Under the pieces are notes generated by a model. That model ran no database searches and was not told where the DNA came from. It saw nothing but the letters and a program-made list of their open reading frames with translations. A DNA stretch of 64,000 bases. Source: CFX5 sp023384495. Lineage in GTDB: Bacteria > Chloroflexota > Anaerolineae > Caldilineales > Caldilineaceae. Positions 33,333 to 43,976 of the stretch are shown here, piece by piece (position 1 is the first letter of the stretch; each line of letters begins with the position of its first letter). Position numbers and translations under genes: made by a program. The DNA is taken from the NCBI GenBank assembly GCA_048499455.1, contig JASNZV010000007.1:186001-250000 (forward strand), given 5' to 3'.

Positions 33333-34298
33333 CTACACCACGAGCCACGGCGCGCCCACGGCCTGGGCAAAAAGCCGCCGGTAGCGCGCCTCATCCACCG
33401 CGGTGACCACGTCGATCTCGTGCAGCGAGGTCTGCCAGAACTCCTCGGGGTGGGCGCGTTGGGCCGGCAGGCGGCGGTCCACCACCGTCTGGCCGCGGGT
33501 GGCGACGCCGGCCAGCTCCACTGTGATGGGAAGCCGCTCCACCGTGGCGCCCGCCGGGTCGATGAGCGACGCCACCGCGCCGGCGTCGCCAAGCAGCGCA
33601 TGGTCGACGCCAAAGAAATCGGCGGAAAAACGAAAGATGCGCCCGGCCTGGCGCGCTGCCGGGTCGGGCGCATGTACAAAGCGCTCGAACTCAGGGCGAG
33701 TAAACCGGAGCTGGCGAAAGGGGTCGAGCGGATAGAGGCGGATGGGCAGCCCGCTCTCCAGCACCATCGCCGCCGCCTCGGGGTCGCAACGGATGTTGAA
33801 CTCGGCCATAGGCGAAGTGTTGCCGGGCGCGGCGTAGGTTCCGCCCATGATGGTCAACCCCGCAATGCGCCCCCACAGCGCAGGGTACATCCGCAAAAAG
33901 ACAGCCACATTGGTCAGCGGCGCCAGCGCAATCAGGTGAACCGGTTCGGTCGCCTGGCTCAGGGTCTGGCGCATCAACTCCACTGCGTGTACGGCCACGG
34001 GCAATCGCGGAGAAGCGGGCAGCCCCAGGTCGGCCATGCCGTCACGCCCGTGGAGCAGCAGCGGCGCGGGCGGGCGTTCCACCAAGGCTCGTTCCATGCC
34101 CGCGGCTACGGGGATGGCCGGCGCATCCACCACATCGAGCACCTTGAGCGTGTTCTCCACCACCTGCCCGACGCGATGGTTGCCGCCCACGCAGGTGATG
34201 GCGCGTACATCCAGCCGGGGGGAGCGGAGCGCCAACATCAGCGCCAGCGCGTCATCGATGCCTGTGTCGACATCGAGCAGAACGGGGAGCTTCGTCAC
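33333..34298 (-). CDS. Inosine-uridine-preferring nucleoside hydrolase family protein
   Basis: A 321-residue calcium-dependent nucleoside hydrolase. The signature DVDTGIDD at 9-16 supplies the Ca2+/ribose-binding aspartates. ALAPLTNVAVFLRMYP and MGGTYAAPGNTSPMAEFNIRCDPEAA carry the further metal and ribose contacts. The enzyme splits ribonucleosides into base and ribose for salvage. It overlaps the upstream amidase gene by four bases (34295-34298), so both are one operon, suggesting joint breakdown of N-containing substrates. Confidence 0.93.
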   Translation of the reverse strand: MTKLPVLLDVDTGIDDALALMLALRSPRLDVRAITCVGGNHRVGQVVENTLKVLDVVDAPAIPVAAGMERALVERPPAPLLLHGRDGMADLGLPASPRLPVAVHAVELMRQTLSQATEPVHLIALAPLTNVAVFLRMYPALWGRIAGLTIMGGTYAAPGNTSPMAEFNIRCDPEAAAMVLESGLPIRLYPLDPFRQLRFTRPEFERFVHAPDPAARQAGRIFRFSADFFGVDHALLGDAGAVASLIDPAGATVERLPITVELAGVATRGQTVVDRRLPAQRAHPEEFWQTSLHEIDVVTAVDEARYRRLFAQAVGAPWLVV

Positions 34299-35602
34299 GG
34301 CGCGCGCCCAATCTGCTGCGCATCCAGCTCCTGCGCCCAGGCCAGCAGTTGTTCATCGGCGCCAAAACGCGCTGCCAGTTGCAGCCCCAGCGGCAGCCCC
34401 TCCGCGGTGACGCCGGCGGGGATCGTGAGCGCGGGGAGGCCGGCATGGGTCCACGGCAGGTTCATCACCGGGTCGCCCGTGGCGTGGATGCCGGCGGGCG
34501 CCGGGCCGGTGGCCGCCGGGCAGAGCCAGAGGTCGATGCCTTCCGCATCCATCCGTTCGTGCAGTTCCGAACGCAACGTCAGGCAATGCGCCCGCGCCGC
34601 CGCCAACTCGTCCGCCCCGACGCTCATGCCCAGTTCGATCATCTCTCTCGTGCGGGGGCGATAGGTTGCCGCGTGGTCAGGGTAGATATGGGCATGTTCT
34701 TGGGCAAATTCGGCCCCCACCATGCGTCTGTGCAAGGTGTTGAGCGGCTCGATTTCGGCAAAGAGGGGAAGCCGCTTGACGGTATATCCCGCCTGCGTGA
34801 GTTGGGCAATCTGCTGCTCGAATTCAGCCAGCGCCGCCGGCTCGGTCTGCGCCAGATAAGCGCCTTCGGGAACAGCCAGCACCGGCGGGGATGGCTGGCT
34901 GTCCTCGCGCCGGCCGGCCAGCAACACCGAGGCCGCCAGCCACATGCCCGCCACATCCTGGGTGAAAAGCCCCACATGGTCGGCGGTGCGCGAGAAGTAG
35001 ACCAGGCCGGGCGTGACGATGCGGTCAAAGCTGGGCTTGAAGCCGATGACGCCACAAAAGGCCGCCGGGCGGATCACCGAGCCGATGGTCTGGGTGCCCA
35101 GGGCCAGGTCGCAGAGCCCCGCGGCCACCGCCGCCGCCGACCCGCTACTCGATCCGCCCGGCGTATGCGCCAGGTTGTGGGGATTGCGGGTGGGGCCCGG
35201 CTCAAAGAAGGCAAACTCGGTGGTGACCGTCTTGCCCAGGATCAGCGCGCCGGCCTCGCGCAACTGGCGCACGCAGGCGGCCTCTTCGCCCGCAAAGAGC
35301 GCCGGCGGGATCGCCGAACCGGCGCGCGTCACATAGCCTTCCACATGGAAGATGTCCTTGACGCCCACCAGCGCGCCAAAGAGGGGCGGCCGCGTGGCAG
35401 GGTTGGGGTGGTGCGCCAGCAGCGCATCCGCATCGGCGTGCAGCCGCGCCCGGCGATCCGGCTCGGGCAGCAGCGCCGCCACTTCGCCATCAATGGCCGC
35501 GATGCGGTCGCAGCGTTGGTCGATGTGTGCGTGTGGGTCCAGCCTACCGTCGCGCAGTTGCGCCACCGTTGTAGCCAGCGGCACATGGTTGAGGTAATTC
35601 AC
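34295..35602 (-). CDS. Amidase signature family hydrolase
   Basis: A 435-residue amidase with the Ser-cisSer-Lys triad: Lys82 (GALVGVKDIF), cis-Ser153 in GGSSSGSAAAV and nucleophile Ser175 in LGTQTIGSVIRPAAFCGV. Enzymes of this group hydrolyse amides such as allophanate, malonamate or aryl amides; this sequence is not specific enough to choose. It is the first gene of a pair with the nucleoside hydrolase. No signal peptide, so cytoplasmic. Confidence 0.92.
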   Translation of the reverse strand: MNYLNHVPLATTVAQLRDGRLDPHAHIDQRCDRIAAIDGEVAALLPEPDRRARLHADADALLAHHPNPATRPPLFGALVGVKDIFHVEGYVTRAGSAIPPALFAGEEAACVRQLREAGALILGKTVTTEFAFFEPGPTRNPHNLAHTPGGSSSGSAAAVAAGLCDLALGTQTIGSVIRPAAFCGVIGFKPSFDRIVTPGLVYFSRTADHVGLFTQDVAGMWLAASVLLAGRREDSQPSPPVLAVPEGAYLAQTEPAALAEFEQQIAQLTQAGYTVKRLPLFAEIEPLNTLHRRMVGAEFAQEHAHIYPDHAATYRPRTREMIELGMSVGADELAAARAHCLTLRSELHERMDAEGIDLWLCPAATGPAPAGIHATGDPVMNLPWTHAGLPALTIPAGVTAEGLPLGLQLAARFGADEQLLAWAQELDAQQIGRAP

Positions 35603-35768
35603 AGATCGCTCCTATACTCGGCTTTGTGCGTTGTCGTGAGATCGGCCACAAGATTCAATTTCATCTGTCTAGCAATGCGCGGCACCACTGCACAATAGCG
35701 TGGAAGGAGCAGCAGAGTGCGACGCATGGGCGAGAAAATGAATGATCATACAGGAGTGATTGTGGCGC

Positions 35769-35806
35769 GTGCGTCGCACTCCACGGTTTCCTGCGGTGCT
35801 ACCCAA
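35769..35806. repeat. Dispersed repeat A, copy 2
   Basis: GTGCGTCGCACTCCACG matches 611-627 exactly and the following ~20 bases match with a few changes. It ends three bases from the ligA stop at 35809. The rest of 35603-35808 holds no gene. Confidence 0.65.
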
Positions 35807-35808
35807 TG

Positions 35809-37854
<2,046 letters not shown>

Positions 37855-37857
37855 ACG

Positions 37858-38772
37858 TTAGTCGTTACCATTGTTTGGCGTGCGCGCCTTGATCCAGGCT
37901 CGAATTTCGGCAAAGGTTGTCGCATCGAGCACAAAGTCGGCCAGCGACTCAAAATCCTCGCGGCGCAGGCGGCGCAACTGCGCCATGACCCGCTCCAGCC
38001 TGACACCGAACTTGCGCGCAATCAGCCGCGCAAGAATGGACAACTCGCCTTGTTCGATGCCTTGTTCGATGCCTTGTTCGATGCCTTGCTCAATGCCTTG
38101 TTCGATACCCTGTTCGATTAGCTCCTGACCGGCTTTTGTTTTTTCCAGTGGCGTCAACTGTAACATTGTTTCGATCTCCTTGTACGACAACTGGCTGAAT
38201 CGTTGTATGACAAACATCGTCAACAATTCAATCAGCCGGACTTCCAATGCATCACTCAACCGGGCATCCTCGCGGATTTCAACTACCCACTCTCTTGCGC
38301 GCTGGCGAATCTCTTCGGTGTCAGCCACGGCCAGCGGGCGCAACACATGCAGCACAGGATCCCGGGGTTGGGCGCTACGCAACAGATCAGGCAGCACACC
38401 GCGCCGCAGCCATTTTTCATGACCGTCCGCCAATGGCCCCAATGTGGAGACGCCGGGGTCATGGCTATGGTCAAGAAAGAGCAGCAGCGCCTTCCACTCT
38501 GTACCGTTGAGTTGGGGCTGCTGCGTGTAAAAGAGCCCAATCTCATGCACAAGACGCCAATAAATCGACGGATCACGGTAGCCCTGCACCTCAAGAAAAT
38601 AATGGCGCCCCCCTGGGGCCTCAGGCACGAGCAGCCCGTCCAGCCGCCGTTCAGCCTCCTTGAGCACCGGGCTGCTAAACTCGTAGCGACAGGCCGGCTC
38701 GATCTGGAAGAGCGCAAAGACCGCCTGAGGCGCAAGCTGGAAATACTCGTGGAACAGTCGGTCAGTCTGCAT
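37858..38772 (-). CDS. Rpn/DUF2887-DUF4351-type PD-(D/E)XK nuclease-like protein with EQGI repeat
   Basis: A 304-residue protein of the Rpn/PD-(D/E)XK transposase-associated nuclease group. The N-terminal part has ERRLDGLLVPE and then YFLEVQGYRDP, the D...ExQ active-site pattern. The C-terminal part (SILARLIARKFG...LRRLRREDFESLADFVLDA) is the DUF4351 region. Between them is a run of EQGI tetrapeptides encoded by 12-base tandem repeats, likely a flexible or coiled spacer of variable length. Homologues stimulate recombination in vivo. It is encoded between polX and ligA, overlapping the lipoprotein gene start region by 11 bases. Confidence 0.85.
   Translation of the reverse strand: MQTDRLFHEYFQLAPQAVFALFQIEPACRYEFSSPVLKEAERRLDGLLVPEAPGGRHYFLEVQGYRDPSIYWRLVHEIGLFYTQQPQLNGTEWKALLLFLDHSHDPGVSTLGPLADGHEKWLRRGVLPDLLRSAQPRDPVLHVLRPLAVADTEEIRQRAREWVVEIREDARLSDALEVRLIELLTMFVIQRFSQLSYKEIETMLQLTPLEKTKAGQELIEQGIEQGIEQGIEQGIEQGIEQGELSILARLIARKFGVRLERVMAQLRRLRREDFESLADFVLDATTFAEIRAWIKARTPNNGND
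38050..38121. repeat. 12-bp tandem repeat array within nuclease gene
   Basis: Six units of TTGTTCGATGCC; the first three are identical, the others differ by one to three bases, and the last is degenerate. The unit length is a multiple of three, so gain or loss changes protein length by four residues without a frameshift. Confidence 0.85.
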
Positions 38773-39220
38773 CGGATCCCTGGAGTCTCGTTTCGATGTG
38801 GGTCACATCCAGCGGCGCCCAGCCGACGAGGCCATCTTCGGCCTGAAGGCGATACCAGGCGCGGCCCTCAGCGGAAATGGGGTAGGTTGTGACAACGCCG
38901 CTTGGCTCGATCACGGTCAACGTAGCACCCACCCTATAGACTTCGAGCACCAGGGCCGCCCTACTGGGGCCGGCCATCAGCCGCAGTGGCGTATCGCCCA
39001 CGACCGCCACCGTCTGGCCGACCTCCAGCGCCACCGAGGAGGCTGCCGACGCCGCCGCGGGTTGGGCCGGATGGACTGCCGGCAGCACCATCCCCCCCAC
39101 CTGCGGATTGAGCGGCAGGCCGGCTGCGCGGTGCGGTGCGTTTGGATCGGCGCCACACGCGCTCAAAACAAGGATAGCGAGAAACAGGAGCGCTCTGCTC
39201 AGTAAGCATTTCCGATTCAT
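38762..39220 (-). CDS. Small lipoprotein with SH3-like domain
   Basis: A 152-residue secreted protein with lipobox LSAC (Cys22). After a Pro/Ala-rich spacer, residues ~66-145 have the pattern of a bacterial SH3 domain: VGDTPLRLMAGPSRAALVLEVY, GATLTVIEPS, then AWYRLQAEDGLVGWAP. Such domains usually bind cell-wall peptides. Its first bases overlap the polX stop (ATGA, 39217-39220) and its end overlaps the nuclease start, so it lies inside a DNA repair operon, which is odd for an envelope lipoprotein. Function unknown. Confidence 0.8.
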   Translation of the reverse strand: MNRKCLLSRALLFLAILVLSACGADPNAPHRAAGLPLNPQVGGMVLPAVHPAQPAAASAASSVALEVGQTVAVVGDTPLRLMAGPSRAALVLEVYRVGATLTVIEPSGVVTTYPISAEGRAWYRLQAEDGLVGWAPLDVTHIETRLQGSDAD

Positions 39221-41016
39221 GAGGATTTCAACAGGGCCCGCATCGCTGGCAAAGGCTGGGTGTTGACCACATCAGCCGCGGTGAGCCAGGCTCGCCGCGC
39301 CGCGCCCAGCCCATATTCCATCATCTCCATCCCGCTCAGCTCGTGGGCGTCGCTGTTGATGGCGATCTTGCAACCTAGTTCCACTGCACGGCGGGCGTAG
39401 ACATCATTGACATCGAGGCGGCTGGGGTGGGCGTTGATCTCCACCACCGTTCCCGTCTCGGCGCACGCCTGCAGCACCTGCTCCATGTCCAGGTCGGCGG
39501 GGGGGCGCGAGCCGATCATGCGCCCCGTGGCGTGGCCGAGGATGTCCACATGCGGGTTGCGGATGGCCTTAAGACAGCGGGCGGTGATGGTGTCACGGTC
39601 CTGGCGCAGCCCGCTGTGGATGCTGGCGACGACCACGTCCAACTCCGCCAGCGCGTCGTCGGGCAGCCCCAGCGAGCCATCGGCCAGAATCTCGACCTCG
39701 ATCCCGCGTAACAGCCGAAAATCGACGCCAGCCTCCACCCACTGCTGGTTGAGCGCGGCGATCTCGGCGGCCTGCTGATGCAGCCGTTCCGCGTCCAGGC
39801 CGCCCACCATACCCAGCCCAACGCTGTGGTCGCAGACCGCCCAATAGGCATAGCCGCGGCTGCGCGCAACTTCGGCCATCTCGGCGATGGAGGCTGTCCC
39901 ATCGCTCCAGGTGCTGTGGCCATGCAGCTCGCCGCGGATGTCGGCGAGGGAGACCAGAGCGGGCAGCGCGCCATCCCGCACCGCCTGCACCTCGCCCCGA
40001 TTCTCGCGCAGCTCGGGAGGTGGGCAATCCAACCCCAGAAAGCGATAGAGGTCGGCCTCTTCCTCGAAGAAGCGTTCCTCACCGGCGGGCGCAGCGCCAT
40101 CACCGGTGGCGGTCAACCCATATTCGTTGAGGCTCCAGCCCTGGCGCAGCGCCAGTTCGCGAACCTCCACATTGTGCTCTTTGCTGCCGGTAAAGTATTG
40201 GAGCGCAGCGCCCCAGTGCTTCGCCTCCACCGCGCGCAGGTCTGCCTGCAAGCCATTGGCGAGCAGCACGCTGGTCTTGGTCTCGCCGGCGCCGATGACC
40301 TCATCCACCTGGGGTAGTATGCCAAAGGCGGCGATCACCTCGGCGGGCCGGTCGGTGACGACGAGAATGTCCAGATCGCCGATAGTCTCTTTCCAGCGGC
40401 GCAGGCTGCCGGCGGTCTCAATGCGGCGGATGGCGTCGCCGGGCAGGGCGTCGCGCAGCCCGGCAATGAGCGCCAACGCCAGCGGCCGCGCGACGCCGAT
40501 GGGCGTGCGGCCATCACCGCGGCGGGCCAGCAGTTCGATGCCCTTGAGAATCTTCTGTTCGCTCTTTTCGCCAAAACCCTTGAGGCTGCGCAGTTTGCCG
40601 GCCTCGGCCGCGGCCTTGAGCTCGGCCACACTGGTGATCGCCAGCTCTTGCCAGAGCCGGCGCGCCTTCTTGGGCCCCATGTCGGGCACCTGCATCATCT
40701 CCACCACGCCGATGGGCACCTGCTCTTTGAGCGCCTCGATCTCAGCCACCGACCCCTGTTCCAGCAACTCGGTGATGAGCCCGGCGATGCCGGCGCCGAT
40801 GCCGGGCACCTTTTTGAGGTTGCCCTCGGCATGGATGGCGTGGATCGGTTGGCCCAGCTCACGAACGGTTTCGGCGGCGTTCTGAAAGGCAATGATGCGG
40901 AAGCGGTTGGCCTCCAGGATCTGGAGCATGTCGGCCATGAGCGAAAGCGTAGCGGCCACGTCGGCGTTGGACACATGGCCGGCTCGGTGGGTTTCGGATG
41001 GAGCGTCAATTGGCAT
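39217..41016 (-). CDS. polX: PolX family DNA polymerase / 3'-5' exonuclease
   Basis: A 599-residue bacterial PolX. The N-terminal helical domain and two helix-hairpin-helix motifs (KKVPGIGAGIAGLI, VPDMGPKKARRL) bind gapped DNA. The nucleotidyltransferase core has AGSLRRWKETIGDLDILVV with catalytic aspartates in GDLDILV. The C-terminal PHP domain begins GELHGHSTWSDGTAS and provides Mn-dependent exonuclease activity. The enzyme fills short gaps in base-excision repair. First gene of the repair operon, with a promoter and LexA-like box at 41035-41083. Confidence 0.95.
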   Translation of the reverse strand: MPIDAPSETHRAGHVSNADVAATLSLMADMLQILEANRFRIIAFQNAAETVRELGQPIHAIHAEGNLKKVPGIGAGIAGLITELLEQGSVAEIEALKEQVPIGVVEMMQVPDMGPKKARRLWQELAITSVAELKAAAEAGKLRSLKGFGEKSEQKILKGIELLARRGDGRTPIGVARPLALALIAGLRDALPGDAIRRIETAGSLRRWKETIGDLDILVVTDRPAEVIAAFGILPQVDEVIGAGETKTSVLLANGLQADLRAVEAKHWGAALQYFTGSKEHNVEVRELALRQGWSLNEYGLTATGDGAAPAGEERFFEEEADLYRFLGLDCPPPELRENRGEVQAVRDGALPALVSLADIRGELHGHSTWSDGTASIAEMAEVARSRGYAYWAVCDHSVGLGMVGGLDAERLHQQAAEIAALNQQWVEAGVDFRLLRGIEVEILADGSLGLPDDALAELDVVVASIHSGLRQDRDTITARCLKAIRNPHVDILGHATGRMIGSRPPADLDMEQVLQACAETGTVVEINAHPSRLDVNDVYARRAVELGCKIAINSDAHELSGMEMMEYGLGAARRAWLTAADVVNTQPLPAMRALLKSS

Positions 41017-41034
41017 GGTTGTAGCGCCCAGAAT

Positions 41035-41050
41035 TAGAATGATTGTTCTA
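41035..41050 (-). promoter_or_regulatory. LexA-like box at the polX promoter
   Basis: TAGAATGATTGTTCTA is a 16-base near-palindrome of the form GAAY-N4-GTTC flanked by TA, one base off the GAAC-N4-GTTC core of many non-proteobacterial LexA boxes. It spans the predicted transcription start, 19-34 bases before the polX ATG. SOS control of the operon is inferred. Confidence 0.5.
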
Positions 41051-41055
41051 TGCCG

Positions 41056-41083
41056 ATTATACCATAACCCGCTCGCTCAACAA
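41056..41083 (-). promoter_or_regulatory. Promoter of the polX-ligA operon
   Basis: On the minus strand TTGTTG (41078-41083) and TATAAT (41056-41061) are 16 bases apart and the -10 is extended (TGGTATAAT). The start would fall near 41049, inside the LexA-like box. Confidence 0.65.
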
Positions 41084-41101
41084 ACGAAAAGGCGTTAATA
41101 A

Positions 41102-41413
41102 TCACTCAATCGGCTCGACAAAGACCTCGATATTGCCGCCGCAGGCCAGCCCCACGGTCATGGCGAGCTCGTCGGCGATGCCATATTCCACCAGGCGAGG
41201 CTGGCCGCTGTCGAGCACGGCCAGCGCCTCTTGCACCACCGCGCCCTCCACACAGCCGCCGCTCACCGAGCCGGCCATCTCGCCGGCGGACGAGATCGCC
41301 ATCTTTGCGCCCAGCGGCCGCGGCGCCGATCCGTAAACCTTGACCACGGTCGCCAGCGCCACCTGTTTGCCTTCGCTGCGCCAGCGCTCGATTTCAGAAA
41401 GGACTTCACGCAT
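41102..41413 (-). CDS. XdhC/CoxI family protein, N-terminal domain only
   Basis: A 103-residue protein matching the XdhC/CoxI N-terminal domain: VALATVVKVYGSAPRPLGAKM, SVSGGCVEGAV and GLACGGNIEVFVEPI, with the two conserved cysteines. XdhC inserts the sulfurated molybdenum cofactor into xanthine-dehydrogenase-type enzymes. The usual C-terminal Rossmann domain is missing and there is no partner gene here; split forms exist in other bacteria. GGAG lies 8 bases before the ATG. It follows the Uma2 gene by 23 bases on the same strand. Confidence 0.88.
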   Translation of the reverse strand: MREVLSEIERWRSEGKQVALATVVKVYGSAPRPLGAKMAISSAGEMAGSVSGGCVEGAVVQEALAVLDSGQPRLVEYGIADELAMTVGLACGGNIEVFVEPIE

Positions 41414-41436
41414 GTTGGTTTCTCCAGTTGATTCTG

Positions 41437-42183
41437 TTAATCGTTTGGGCGCAAAAAGTCGAGTTGGGCGGCGATTGAGCTAGCGCGAGCCTCGGCCGCG
41501 GCAGCTTTGGCCGCGGGAGACTCGTCCACATCCGTCGGGGGGATGACCGGCTCGCCTGTGCGGTCGTCGATGAGCACCGGTTCTTGCCGGTTGGGGTTGA
41601 TGCCCAGCCAGGCGCGATTCGTTGCGCTGTACAGATAGCCCCGTTCATCGGCGGCCAGCGGTTCGTAGCGATCCCCGGCCAGCCGGTAGCCAGCGAGGCG
41701 GCAGGGCGCATCATCCGTTTCGCCTGTGTCGAGAACAAAATACTCCTCGACGCCTGCCTGCTCATAGATGCGCCGCTTCTCGCTGTGGTCCAGACTGGCC
41801 AACCGGGGTGAGGTGACCTCCAACACAAAACGGGGCGCGGTTCCCTCGGCGGCCACATCGAAGCGGCTGCGCGGTTGCTCTGGCGACGCCACGTTGGGGA
41901 TGACAGCCAGGTCGGGCGCGGGCTGGGGCAAGTCATCGACACCCCATACGAGCTTGACCCCGCTGATGACCAACGTGGATGGGTTATAACGATGCAGGTA
42001 GCGAAAGAGGCGGCGCAGAGCGCTCGCTAGATTCTCATGCCGGGCGCCGTTGTTGAACTCGTCGCCCTCCTGCGGGTCGAGAAAATCTGCGGCGTCCAGA
42101 GGCAGCCACTGGTAACTGGGCTGACCGGTCTTGTCGTAGTGGATGATCTGTCGCCGGCCAAAGTGAAATTTGTCTGATTGCAC
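41437..42183 (-). CDS. Uma2 family (DUF820) endonuclease-like protein
   Basis: A 248-residue Uma2 protein. PAPDLAVIPNVASPEQ carries the conserved Asp, and the FVLEVTSPRLASLDHSEKRRIYEQAGVEEYFVLD stretch (quoted key parts: LEVTSP, KRRIYEQAG, EYFVLD) carries Glu-x-x-Ser-Pro and the downstream lysine of the PD-(D/E)XK fold. The longer form adds a C-terminal region ending in an Ala-rich helix. Start is GTG at 42183. Function of the family unproven. Confidence 0.87.
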   Translation of the reverse strand: MQSDKFHFGRRQIIHYDKTGQPSYQWLPLDAADFLDPQEGDEFNNGARHENLASALRRLFRYLHRYNPSTLVISGVKLVWGVDDLPQPAPDLAVIPNVASPEQPRSRFDVAAEGTAPRFVLEVTSPRLASLDHSEKRRIYEQAGVEEYFVLDTGETDDAPCRLAGYRLAGDRYEPLAADERGYLYSATNRAWLGINPNRQEPVLIDDRTGEPVIPPTDVDESPAAKAAAAEARASSIAAQLDFLRPND

Positions 42184-42265
42184 GATCTACGCTCGCAATA
42201 AAGTATAAAGAAACTGATAAAGCGGCGCAACAAAGGCGCCGAGCCACAATGGAACACCCACCGGA

Positions 42266-42274
42266 ATTATACCA
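42266..42274 (-). promoter_or_regulatory. Extended -10 promoter for the Uma2-XdhC pair
   Basis: On the minus strand TGGTATAAT lies about 80 bases before the Uma2 start at 42183. The same nine bases precede polX and the double-SBP gene. Confidence 0.5.
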
Positions 42275-42370
42275 TGCGAGCGCCACGTTGGGCGATCCGG
42301 GGGGCCATCCACAAGGGTCGGCCTGGACCTGTGCGCGACACACGGGTTCGAGACAATCCATGCCAACGGG

Positions 42371-42394
42371 TATAATGGAGCGGCGCATGCGCCG
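42371..42394 (+). promoter_or_regulatory. -10 element plus 14-bp palindrome before the amine oxidase gene
   Basis: TATAAT (42371-42376) is followed at the expected start point by the perfect palindrome CGGCGCATGCGCCG (42381-42394). The amine oxidase starts at 42470. The palindrome could be an operator or mRNA 5' hairpin. Confidence 0.45.
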
Positions 42395-42469
42395 TGCGGC
42401 TCGCCCCGATGGTGCTGGCGTCTATCCCCACAGCAACAGACTCTGTTCATTCAGGAGAACGATCAGACC

Positions 42470-43885
42470 ATGGGAACCAAGAATTGGGCATTCCAGTCGG
42501 CCTCGTCATCGCTTGCGCAAACCGCCGCAACCGCGGCGCCGCGCGTTGTCGTCATCGGCGCGGGGATGGCCGGGCTGGTGGCGGCGCGCCTGCTCCATGA
42601 CTCAGGTTTTGCCGTGACGGTGATTGAATCGCGCAACCGGCTCGGTGGCCGCACCTGGACGGACGATTCGCTCGGCGCTCCGATCGACTTGGGCGGCTCA
42701 TGGATCCACCGCGCCGACCACAACCCGCTCACCGCCTGGTGCAAACAACTCGGTATTGAACTCGCCATTACGTCGGATGAGGCGCGCTATTGGTTCGAGG
42801 GAAAGCTGGTCATGGAACGCAACGCGGTGTGGCGGCGCGCCTGGCGCGGCCGGTTGCTGGCCGATCTGGCGCTGGCCGGGGCCGTGTGCTACCAGCGACT
42901 CCTGCGGCGGGTGGGGCGGCGGGTGAACCTATCGCTGGCCGATGTCATCGAGCCGGTGCTACACAGCCGCTGGCTGCCCGCCTTGGATCGGCGCGTGTTG
43001 GCGTCGATTGTCTCCACATCCGAGGGGGTGCAGGGGGCGCCGGCGGCGTACATCGACATCGAGGATTGGTTTCCCAGCGAAGCGCACGGCGTCAATGCCA
43101 TGCCCTGCGGCGGCTACCGGCAATTGATTGACGATGTGGCAACAGGGTTATCCATTCGGCTGGCCACACCGGTCCAAACATTGGCCTATGGCGAAGAGGG
43201 CGTGCGCGCCGTCACGCCACAGGAGACGCTGCGCGCCGACTTTGCCGTGGTCACCGCGCCGCTGGGCGTCTTACAGGCGGGCAAATTGCGTTTCGACCCG
43301 CCATTGCCGCCGCACAAGGAAGCGGCCATGCAGCGGATTGGCTATGGCGGCCAGGGGGTGCTCGGCAAGATCATTATGCGTTTTCCGCGCCGCTTTTGGC
43401 CTGCAGACAAACAATGGCTTATCTCGCTACCGCCTAGCCCGGATCAACGCGGCGTCTTTACAAGTTGGATCAGCCTGGAGACGATTGTGGGGGCGCCGGT
43501 GTTGATGGCCTTCACCAATGGGCGCGCGGCGGCCCACTTCGACCGCAACGCCAGCGACGATGAAGTCTGCGCAGCGGCCATGGGCGTCCTTGAACGCATG
43601 TTTCCCGGCCAGGCTGTGCCCCCAGAACGCTTTGTATTCACCCGCTGGCTGACCGACCCGTGGGCGCTGGGCAGCTATTCGTACCCCGCCGTGGGCAGCA
43701 CGCCGGACGACCGCGTGGCCTATGCCGAGCCGGTGGCCGGGCGCGTCTTTTTTGCGGGCGAGGCCACACAGACGGTCGATTTTGGCACCGTCCACGCCGC
43801 GCTGCGTTCCGGCGAAACGGCAGCCAGGCGCCTCTTCCGCGCCCATACGGGCTACGAACCGGTTTGGCAGCCGCCCTGGGTGTAG
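42470..43885 (+). CDS. Flavin monoamine oxidase family protein
   Basis: A 471-residue FAD amine oxidase. The dinucleotide-binding motif VVVIGAGMAGLVAARLL is at 26-42, followed by the acidic strand end and RLGGRTWT at 58-64. IDLGGSWIH at 72-80 and, near the C-terminus, GRVFFAGEATQTVDFGTVHAA are the conserved FAD-contact regions. It would oxidatively deaminate amines or polyamines, releasing peroxide; no signal peptide, so cytoplasmic. Substrate not assigned. AGGAG lies 12 bases before the ATG. Confidence 0.92.
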   Translation: MGTKNWAFQSASSSLAQTAATAAPRVVVIGAGMAGLVAARLLHDSGFAVTVIESRNRLGGRTWTDDSLGAPIDLGGSWIHRADHNPLTAWCKQLGIELAITSDEARYWFEGKLVMERNAVWRRAWRGRLLADLALAGAVCYQRLLRRVGRRVNLSLADVIEPVLHSRWLPALDRRVLASIVSTSEGVQGAPAAYIDIEDWFPSEAHGVNAMPCGGYRQLIDDVATGLSIRLATPVQTLAYGEEGVRAVTPQETLRADFAVVTAPLGVLQAGKLRFDPPLPPHKEAAMQRIGYGGQGVLGKIIMRFPRRFWPADKQWLISLPPSPDQRGVFTSWISLETIVGAPVLMAFTNGRAAAHFDRNASDDEVCAAAMGVLERMFPGQAVPPERFVFTRWLTDPWALGSYSYPAVGSTPDDRVAYAEPVAGRVFFAGEATQTVDFGTVHAALRSGETAARRLFRAHTGYEPVWQPPWV

Positions 43886-43964
43886 AGAGGATCAGAGCTA
43901 TACTCGCCTATATCAACGTATCTTCATTGATTTGGATTGATTTGGGTGTGCTAGCATTAGCTGC

Positions 43965-43970
43965 TATCAT
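43965..43970 (+). promoter_or_regulatory. -10 element directly before hicA
   Basis: TATCAT ends only 6 bases before the hicA ATG at 43977, so the message would be leaderless or nearly so. No ribosome site is visible. Confidence 0.45.
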
Positions 43971-43976
43971 TTTGGC

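Noticed and set aside
33420..35698. Long plus-strand open frames over the nucleoside hydrolase and amidase genes
   Set aside because: Complement shadows of two genes with intact catalytic motifs.
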